Source: Fen-178 sp049516835
GTDB taxonomy: Bacteria > Acidobacteriota > Terriglobia > Bryobacterales > Bryobacteraceae
NCBI GenBank assembly: GCA_049516835.1
Contig: JBEKSR010000001.1
Span: forward strand, 62,001 to 126,000
DNA length: 64,000 nucleotides
Direction: 5' to 3'
A program made the position numbers and the translations under genes. Positions within the stretch are counted from its first letter, which is position 1. Every line of letters starts with the position of its first letter. Positions 59,018-64,000 of this stretch are shown here, piece by piece. Below the pieces are notes generated by a model. The model ran no database searches. It saw only the letters and a program-made list of their open reading frames with translations, and was not told where the DNA came from.

Positions 59018-59971
59018 TTGCCACCGAAAATCGCATTTCTCTTCCCCGGCCAGGGCTCGCAATTCGCGGGCATGGGCAAGGCGCTGGCCGATGCGTACGC
59101 CGCCGCGCGCCGCATCTTCGAGGAGGCCGACGAGGCCGCCGGCTTTCCTCTCTCGCGTCTGTGCTTCGAAGGCCCCGAGGATCGGCTCAAGCTCACCGAG
59201 AACACGCAGCCCGCGCTGCTCACCGTCTCCATGGCCGCCTTCGAGGTGCTCCAAGAGCGGGGCTTTGCGCCCGACTACGTGGCCGGCCACAGCCTGGGCG
59301 AGTATTCGGCGCTGGTGGCGGCGGGAAGTCTGCGGTTCGCCGACGCCGTCCGGCTGGTCCGCAAGCGCGGCCAGTATATGCAGGAAGCCGTGCCGCCCGG
59401 CGTGGGCGCCATGGCCGCGCTGCTCAAGCTGCCGGAAGGAAGACTGGACGGGGTCCTGGAGCAGGCCGCCCAGGGCGAGGTGGTGAGCGCCGCCAACCTG
59501 AATTCGCCGGACCAGACGGTGATCGCGGGCCATGCGGCAGCGGTCGCCCGCGCCATCGAGCTGGCCAAGGCCGCGGGCGCGCGCCGCGCCGTGCTCTTGC
59601 CCGTCAGCGCGCCGTTCCACTGCGCGCTGATGAAGCCGGCGCAGGAGCGCCTGCGAGCCGATCTGGACGCCACCGATTTCCGCGACCTCTCCCGGCCGCT
59701 GGTGAACAACTGGCAGGCGCGCGAGATCCGAACCGGCGCCGAAGCCCGCGAGGGACTCTACCAGCAGGTGCCCAACCCGGTGCGATGGTTGGAATCCATC
59801 CGCCAGATGGCGGGACTGGGCATTGGGCACTTCGTCGAGGTGGGAGCCGGCGGCGTGCTGACTGGCCTGCTGCGCGCTATCGACGCCTCACTCGCCGGGC
59901 TGAAGTTCGGCGAGCCGTCCGACCTCGACACGCTCGGCGCTTCAGGGTGGTTGACCCCAAACCAGCCCTGA
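59018..59971 (+). CDS. fabD: malonyl-CoA:ACP transacylase
   Basis: The enzyme loads malonate on acyl carrier protein for fatty-acid synthesis. It has 317 residues. The start is TTG at 59018: the next residues (PPKIAFLFPGQGSQFAGMGK) are the conserved FabD beginning, and no ATG is available. Catalytic Ser92 is in GHSLGEYSALVAAG, Arg117 in VRKRGQYMQ and His201 in SAPFHCALM. VEVGAGGVLTGL ends the fold. No other fab gene is adjacent, which is unusual; fabD is often next to fabH, fabG or acpP. Confidence 0.93.
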   Translation: MPPKIAFLFPGQGSQFAGMGKALADAYAAARRIFEEADEAAGFPLSRLCFEGPEDRLKLTENTQPALLTVSMAAFEVLQERGFAPDYVAGHSLGEYSALVAAGSLRFADAVRLVRKRGQYMQEAVPPGVGAMAALLKLPEGRLDGVLEQAAQGEVVSAANLNSPDQTVIAGHAAAVARAIELAKAAGARRAVLLPVSAPFHCALMKPAQERLRADLDATDFRDLSRPLVNNWQAREIRTGAEAREGLYQQVPNPVRWLESIRQMAGLGIGHFVEVGAGGVLTGLLRAIDASLAGLKFGEPSDLDTLGASGWLTPNQP

Positions 59972-60016
59972 CAGGGCGCGTATGGTTCTGGTAAGCTCAC
60001 TATAACGGGGACGTTA

Positions 60017-60238
60017 ATTACGGATCTCGAGGAAAAACTCCGGTGTCCGCGTTGCGGCGGCAGGGACATCCGCCAGTCCAGCCCCCGCGGAATCAGAGAC
60101 TCGTTTATGGCGGCGCTGGGGAGGCGTCCCTTCCGGTGCCGCGCTTGCCAGTGCCGCTTTCATAGGAGTGCACTGGCAAGAACTGGCGGGAGCCCGTCAG
60201 ACAACCCCGCCGGCCCCGGCGGTTCCAAGGCCGGTTAG
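60017..60238 (+). CDS. small zinc-ribbon protein (copy 2), no canonical start codon
   Basis: The frame encodes LRCPRCGGRDIRQSSPRGIR, DSFMAALGRRPFRCRACQCR and FHRSALARTGGSP to a TAG at 60236. Two CxxC knuckles and the PRG-x-D-x5-GR-x-P linker match the protein at 37964-38173 position by position. Between the fabD stop, which is in the same frame, and the first cysteine there is no ATG, GTG or TTG. ATT at 60017 is the best non-standard candidate and lies 10 bases after a TATAAC. The stop codon overlaps the dCMP deaminase stop on the other strand (TTAG). Confidence 0.5.
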   Translation: MTDLEEKLRCPRCGGRDIRQSSPRGIRDSFMAALGRRPFRCRACQCRFHRSALARTGGSPSDNPAGPGGSKAG

Positions 60239-60687
60239 ACCCGGCGCACGCGCACCCGGGCCTCGCCGAATAACACCTCAACCATGCCGAAGTGCTCGTC
60301 GTAGTATTCGCTGCAATATTGCGCCATGCGCTCGGAGGAAACCACCACCTCCGTGATGCCGGCCTGCACGATGGCACGGGCGCAATCCATGCACGGCATG
60401 ATCTCGACGAACATGGTGCACCCCTCGGTGGGGGTTCCGGCGCGCGCCGCGTTGCAGATGGCGTTGCGCTCGGCATGCTCGATCCAAAGGTACTTGGCGG
60501 GCCGCACCAGCCGTTCCGGGGCGTCGTCCCGGATTCCACGCGGGAACGAGTTGTAACCGGTCGACCGGATTTCATGGTTCGGCCCAACGATCACGCAGCC
60601 GATTTGGGTGTGGGGGTCCTTGCTGCGGCAGGAGACAACCTTGCAGATATCGAGGTAGTACTGGTCCCAGCCGGGGATGGTTCGCAT
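60235..60687 (-). CDS. dCMP deaminase family protein
   Basis: This zinc enzyme turns dCMP to dUMP for dTTP supply (ComEB-like). ATG at 60687 gives 150 residues, the normal size. The zinc and proton-shuttle motif is EHAERNAICNAARAG (His71, Glu73), and PCMDCARAIV holds Cys99 and Cys102. KDPHTQIGCVIVGP and STGYNSFPRG are family motifs around the substrate site. It is divergent from the DHH gene and converges on the zinc-ribbon gene. Confidence 0.93.
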   Translation of the reverse strand: MRTIPGWDQYYLDICKVVSCRSKDPHTQIGCVIVGPNHEIRSTGYNSFPRGIRDDAPERLVRPAKYLWIEHAERNAICNAARAGTPTEGCTMFVEIMPCMDCARAIVQAGITEVVVSSERMAQYCSEYYDEHFGMVEVLFGEARVRVRRV

Positions 60688-60810
60688 GGTTTCCCAACAA
60701 ATGTAGCAGAGTTGACTGGCGAGGGCATGGGCGGCGCAGCGCCGGCGGCGGAGCGCAGTTGCATTTCTTCTCGCGTTCAGGCAAGCTGATAGGTTTTCCT
60801 CAGTTTGCTC

Positions 60811-61764
60811 ATGCTCGAACGCGTGCTGTACCACGACCATTGTTTTGACGGGGCAGCGTCGGCTGCCTTCTTCAGCCGCTTTATCGCGGGCGCGGTTCAC
60901 CCGGACGCGGAGTTTCGTTACACAGGAATGGCGCACCGGGCGTCCCAGACCTTCGATCCGGCGCTGTTCGATGGCGACGAGAACGCCATTGTGGATTTCA
61001 AGTACTCCAGCGATCCCCGCCTCACGTGGTGGTTCGACCACCACCAGAGCGCGTTCCTCACCCCCGAAGACGCGGAGCATTTTGGCCGCGATACCAGCGG
61101 GCGCAAGCTCTACGACCCCAGCTACAAGTCCTGCACCGCGTTCATTTGCGCGGTGGCCGGCGAGCGCTTCGGCTTCCGCGCGCCGGACCTGGCGGACCTG
61201 GTGCGCTGGTCGGTGGTCATCGACGGAGCGCAGTATCCGGATGCCAGGACGGCCGTCGAGCTGGGTGAGCCGGCCATGAAGCTGACGCTGGTGATCGAAG
61301 CGGCCAAGGACTCCGATATCGTGCGGAAGATCATCGGCTGGATGCAGTTCCGCCAGCTCCCGGAAATCATCGCCGAACCGGAAGTCCAGGCGCTTTTCGA
61401 GCCTCTGTACCAGCGCCACCTGGATTCGATGGAGATCATCAAGAACCGCGCGCGCCAGGAAGACAGCGTGGTTTTTTTCGATCTGGCGGGTTATGACATG
61501 GAAGGCTACAACAAGTTCATCCCGTACTACCTGTTTCCAGCTTCCACCTATACGGTGTCGGTGAGCCGCTCCGCCTTCCGCACCAAAATTTCAGTGGGCT
61601 CGAACCCCTGGTCTCCGGCAGCGCCGAGGCACAATCTCGCCACCATTTGCGAGCGTTACGGCGGCGGCGGTCACGCGCGCGTAGGCGCCATCAGCCTGGA
61701 GCCCGGCGCACTCGAGAAGGCCCGGTCCCTGGCGGCGGAGATCGTTGCCGAGTTGCAGTCCTGA
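60811..61764 (+). CDS. DHH-family phosphoesterase
   Basis: This protein has about 317 residues; an in-frame TTG at 60805 is also possible. DHH motifs are YHDHCFDGAASAAFF, AIVDFKYSSD and TWWFDHHQSAF. The DHHA1-like C-terminus has AFRTKISVGSNPWS and ERYGGGGHARVGAISL. Relatives hydrolyse short oligonucleotides (NrnA-like), c-di-AMP or pyrophosphate. There is no fused CBS or GGDEF domain, so nano-RNase or a related role is plausible but not fixed. Confidence 0.88.
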   Translation: MLERVLYHDHCFDGAASAAFFSRFIAGAVHPDAEFRYTGMAHRASQTFDPALFDGDENAIVDFKYSSDPRLTWWFDHHQSAFLTPEDAEHFGRDTSGRKLYDPSYKSCTAFICAVAGERFGFRAPDLADLVRWSVVIDGAQYPDARTAVELGEPAMKLTLVIEAAKDSDIVRKIIGWMQFRQLPEIIAEPEVQALFEPLYQRHLDSMEIIKNRARQEDSVVFFDLAGYDMEGYNKFIPYYLFPASTYTVSVSRSAFRTKISVGSNPWSPAAPRHNLATICERYGGGGHARVGAISLEPGALEKARSLAAEIVAELQS

Positions 61765-61776
61765 ACTGGAGGAGAC

Positions 61777-62763
61777 ATGACTCTGAGCAGACCGATAGGC
61801 GCCCTCTTCGTAGTGCTCCTGTCGATCCCTGCCACGGCACTCGAGCGGCAGGATGTGACGTTCAAGGCATTTCAATTTCCCGCCAGCATGAAGCCGTGCA
61901 TCGACGGGAATCCGGACGACTGGAATATCGTGCCGGACAACTATGCCATCACCATGAGCGAGTTCATGGACACTGAACAGGGCCATGGCCTGAACCACGA
62001 TCCGAAGAAGTTGGATGTGAAAATCAAGGTCGGGTGGGTGAAGGGCGAGAACCGCCTGTATTTCCTCTACGAGGCATACAAAGGCTACTGGGATTTCTCC
62101 CTGCCGGGATTGCACAACGACATTTTCGAGGTGGTCGTGGACGGCGATCTTTCCGGCGGGCCGCTGATCGATCAATACCATCGGGAGATCTTTACTCCCG
62201 AGATGGTGGGGAAGCCGGCATCGGTCCTCGACCCGCGGATCGATCGCGAGACAGCTTCGCGGCAGACCCACGGTGTAACGGCGCAGAACTATCACATTTT
62301 CACTCCGCCGGGTCCGGGCAAGAACTGGGCAATGGAGTGGGGCTGCCCGCAGTACGGCATCGATCCGCCCTATTCCGAGCACGCCTACAACTACAGCTTC
62401 AAGCCGGGAGAGTCCGGCAAGCTGATCCTGGAGTTCTACATCACTCCCTTCGACTATTCCGGCTGCGAAGGTCCGTGGCGCGCTCTGGAGACGCAACTGA
62501 CAGAGAACAAGCTCATCGGCATGGGACTAGGCCTGATCGACTGGGAGGGCGCGGACACCAAAACGCGCTATGGTTTCTGGAATATCTCTCACCAGCAGTT
62601 CTGGTACGGTAACGCATCCCTGCTGGTGGGGTTCCGCCTGATGCCGCTCGAGCCGCAGTTTCAGAAGACCGTCGAGACCAAGTACCCGGTAAGCGGCGAG
62701 GGGTTTCCGGGCGGGTCCGGCAACCGGCCGGCGGGCGATGCGCCGAGGCCCCCGCGTCAGTAG
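61777..62763 (+). CDS. secreted CBM9-like protein
   Basis: This is a 328-residue protein with signal peptide MTLSRPIGALFVVLLSIPAT. The body fits the carbohydrate-binding family-9-like fold: KPCIDGNPDDWNIVPDNYA, VKIKVGWVKGENRLYFLYEA, DIFEVVVDGDLSGGPLI and FKPGESGKLILEFYITPFDY. Many aromatic residues (YKGYWDFSLPG, RYGFWNISHQQFWYG) could contact sugars. There is no catalytic domain. It starts 12 bases after the DHH gene on the same strand and overlaps the ribE stop at its end (convergent). Confidence 0.78.
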   Translation: MTLSRPIGALFVVLLSIPATALERQDVTFKAFQFPASMKPCIDGNPDDWNIVPDNYAITMSEFMDTEQGHGLNHDPKKLDVKIKVGWVKGENRLYFLYEAYKGYWDFSLPGLHNDIFEVVVDGDLSGGPLIDQYHREIFTPEMVGKPASVLDPRIDRETASRQTHGVTAQNYHIFTPPGPGKNWAMEWGCPQYGIDPPYSEHAYNYSFKPGESGKLILEFYITPFDYSGCEGPWRALETQLTENKLIGMGLGLIDWEGADTKTRYGFWNISHQQFWYGNASLLVGFRLMPLEPQFQKTVETKYPVSGEGFPGGSGNRPAGDAPRPPRQ

Positions 62764-63383
62764 CCGTTTTCGCGCAGCTTCTCGACCGTCAGCGGGGGCT
62801 TCACGTCCAGCTTGCGCAGCAGCTTCTCGACGTGCTTGGCGAGGATGTCGCACTCCAGGTTGACGCGCGCGCCGGGGCGGTAGCCGCCCAGAGTAGTATT
62901 GCGGAAAGTGTGCGGAATGATGGACGCCGAAAGCACGCCGCTCTCGAGCGCCGCGATGGTCAGGCTGATGCCATCAACGGCGACGGAGCCTTTGTGGACC
63001 AGAAACGGGTCCAGCTCCGCCGGCACGCGAACTCGCAGCCACCAGTTCTCGTCGCCCAGCGCCTCGAGCGAGAGCAACTCGCCCGTGCCGTCGACGTGGC
63101 CCTGCACGATGTGGCCGCTCAGGCGGCCTGCTGGCGAGAGCGGCCGCTCCAGGTTCACGCGCGAGCCGGCGCGCAGGTCGCCCAGGTTGGTGAGGCGCAG
63201 GGTTTCGGGCGCCAGATCGGCGGAGAACGAATTGGGCCGCGGGTCCACAGCGGTGAGGCACACGCCGTTGACGGCAATGCTGGCGCCCACCGTCAGGTCC
63301 TCGGCGACAGTTGCACAGCGCACCTTCAGGCGCGCGCCGATGGATTCTACTTCGCCCAGTTCTTCAATAATCCCGGTGAACAT
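62757..63383 (-). CDS. ribE: riboflavin synthase, alpha subunit
   Basis: The enzyme dismutates two 6,7-dimethyl-8-ribityllumazines to riboflavin. The 208-residue protein has two repeated lumazine-binding domains. The N-terminus is MFTGIIEELGEVESI, followed by GASIAVNGVCLTAVD and SGHIVQGHVDGTGELLSLEA. The second half repeats the pattern as HKGSVAVDGISLTIAAL and YRPGARVNLECDILAKHVEK. The start overlaps the ribD stop by 20 bases, so the two form a rib operon. No FMN riboswitch can be seen because the operon begins outside the window. Confidence 0.95.
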   Translation of the reverse strand: MFTGIIEELGEVESIGARLKVRCATVAEDLTVGASIAVNGVCLTAVDPRPNSFSADLAPETLRLTNLGDLRAGSRVNLERPLSPAGRLSGHIVQGHVDGTGELLSLEALGDENWWLRVRVPAELDPFLVHKGSVAVDGISLTIAALESGVLSASIIPHTFRNTTLGGYRPGARVNLECDILAKHVEKLLRKLDVKPPLTVEKLRENGY

Positions 63384-64000
63384 CGACGTATCCTTCCACG
63401 GCGAATTCGTCCGGCGGAATCTGGTGAATAGTTATGCCCCGAATGCGAATCGCGTCCGCGCGCCGGCGCCGCCCCAGGCCGCCGGCCAGCGGGAGCGCTT
63501 CCAAACCGCCCAGGATCTTGGGTCCGTAATAGAAAAAGATGCGGTCCACCATCCCGCTCTCGAGGGCCGTCCAGTTGACCTTGCTGCCGGCCTCGATCAT
63601 CAGCGAAAGGTACCGTTGCCGGCCCAGCCAGTCGATGAGGCTTCGCAGGTCCGCCCGCCCGCCAGGGCCGTCGAAGATCAGCACCCGGATGCCGCGCTCT
63701 TCGAGCAGCTTGCGCCGCTCGGCGGAAGAGGCCGAAGTGGCCGCCACCACCACATCGCCCGCGGCGCTGCGCGCCATTTTCGAATCGAGCGGCAGCCGGA
63801 GTTGCGAATCCATCACCACGCGCAATAGCGGGCGGCAGCGCGGAAGTCCGGTGCGGTCGGTCAGCAGGCAATCGTCCGCCAGCACGGTGCCGATGCCGGT
63901 GAGAATGGCGTCGTGGTCGTGACGCAACTCCTGCACGTGGGCGCGGGCGCGCTCGCTGGTGATCCACCCGGACCCAGAGGGTGCCCCGTCGTCGGGCGCC
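63364..64000 (-). CDS. ribD: riboflavin biosynthesis deaminase/reductase, C-terminal part (cut by window edge)
   Basis: The visible 211 codons encode the end of the deaminase/reductase junction and the NADPH-dependent reductase domain: GWITSERARAHVQELRHDHD, AILTGIGTVLADDCLLTDR, LRVVMDSQLRLPLDSKM, LIEAGSKVNWTALES and DRIFFYYGPKILGGLEALPL. The deaminase domain lies beyond the right edge. The stop overlaps ribE by 20 bases. Confidence 0.93.
   Translation of the reverse strand, partial: APDDGAPSGSGWITSERARAHVQELRHDHDAILTGIGTVLADDCLLTDRTGLPRCRPLLRVVMDSQLRLPLDSKMARSAAGDVVVAATSASSAERRKLLEERGIRVLIFDGPGGRADLRSLIDWLGRQRYLSLMIEAGSKVNWTALESGMVDRIFFYYGPKILGGLEALPLAGGLGRRRRADAIRIRGITIHQIPPDEFAVEGYVDVHRDY

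Noticed and set aside
59969..60060. TGA of fabD in frame with the zinc-ribbon gene, as possible readthrough or selenocysteine
   Set aside because: FabD ends at its normal length there, no Cys is expected at the TGA, and no SECIS-like hairpin follows.

Overview
The window is GC-rich, densely coding chromosomal DNA that most resembles a soil Acidobacteriota of the Solibacter/Bryobacter type. This is an inference from gene content. The evidence is three tandem Oar-like TonB-dependent receptors with an N-terminal carboxypeptidase-regulatory-like domain, many secreted peptidases and carbohydrate-active enzymes (GH5, GH51, GH43-like, CBM9-like, M14, S9, CocE), Tat-dependent DUF362 and enolase-superfamily proteins, two signal peptidases I, and many intergenic palindromic repeats. 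No insertion sequence, integrase, prophage or CRISPR array was found. The closest things to mobile DNA are REP-like palindromes with no transposase in the window.

Layout. 1-8332: a GH5 cellulase cut by the window edge, an ORF6N remnant, a pair of small SMR/EamA-type transporters of which one is fused to a GH43-like propeller, lepB, manC, a Tat-exported DUF362 protein and a GH51 arabinofuranosidase. 8332-17459: a REP-like palindrome beside tRNA-Lys, a TrkA-type K+ channel, the minus-strand run aroC-def-fmt-argJ-(NTF2-like), a PilZ protein, a tandem pair of imperfect structured repeats, and a redoxin/DsbD-N gene whose expected active-site cysteine codon is TGA. 17506-27777: M14 peptidase, S9 peptidase, HDOD protein, CocE hydrolase, glycosyltransferase and YggS. 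27891-37891: the three TonB receptors. The second and third share a promoter block with exact spacing. 37964-49275: a zinc-ribbon protein, proline dehydrogenase, two small membrane proteins, a PBP1b-type penicillin-binding protein, two TPR proteins, a methyltransferase, and a CHASE2 histidine kinase with an NtrC-type regulator. 49422-57051: a tightly overlapping operon mazG-GNAT-NSAR/OSBS-MFS-SDR, then a bicupin and enolase-superfamily pair whose Tat signal is in another frame. 57175-64000: a decayed small gene, a second lepB, fabD, a second zinc-ribbon gene with no canonical start, dCMP deaminase, a DHH phosphoesterase, a CBM9-like protein, and ribE-ribD (ribD cut by the edge).

The observations most worth following are: (1) a candidate selenoprotein at 15762-16802, with an in-frame TGA at the UxxC position and a hairpin placed like a bacterial SECIS; (2) a 230-bp-offset tandem pair of structured, partly covarying elements just downstream of it; (3) the SMR-transporter/GH43 fusion; (4) several palindromic repeat families that have become part of coding ends, supplying start codons, stop codons and N-terminal residues; and (5) the NSAR-GNAT-MFS operon, which suggests D-amino-acid conversion.
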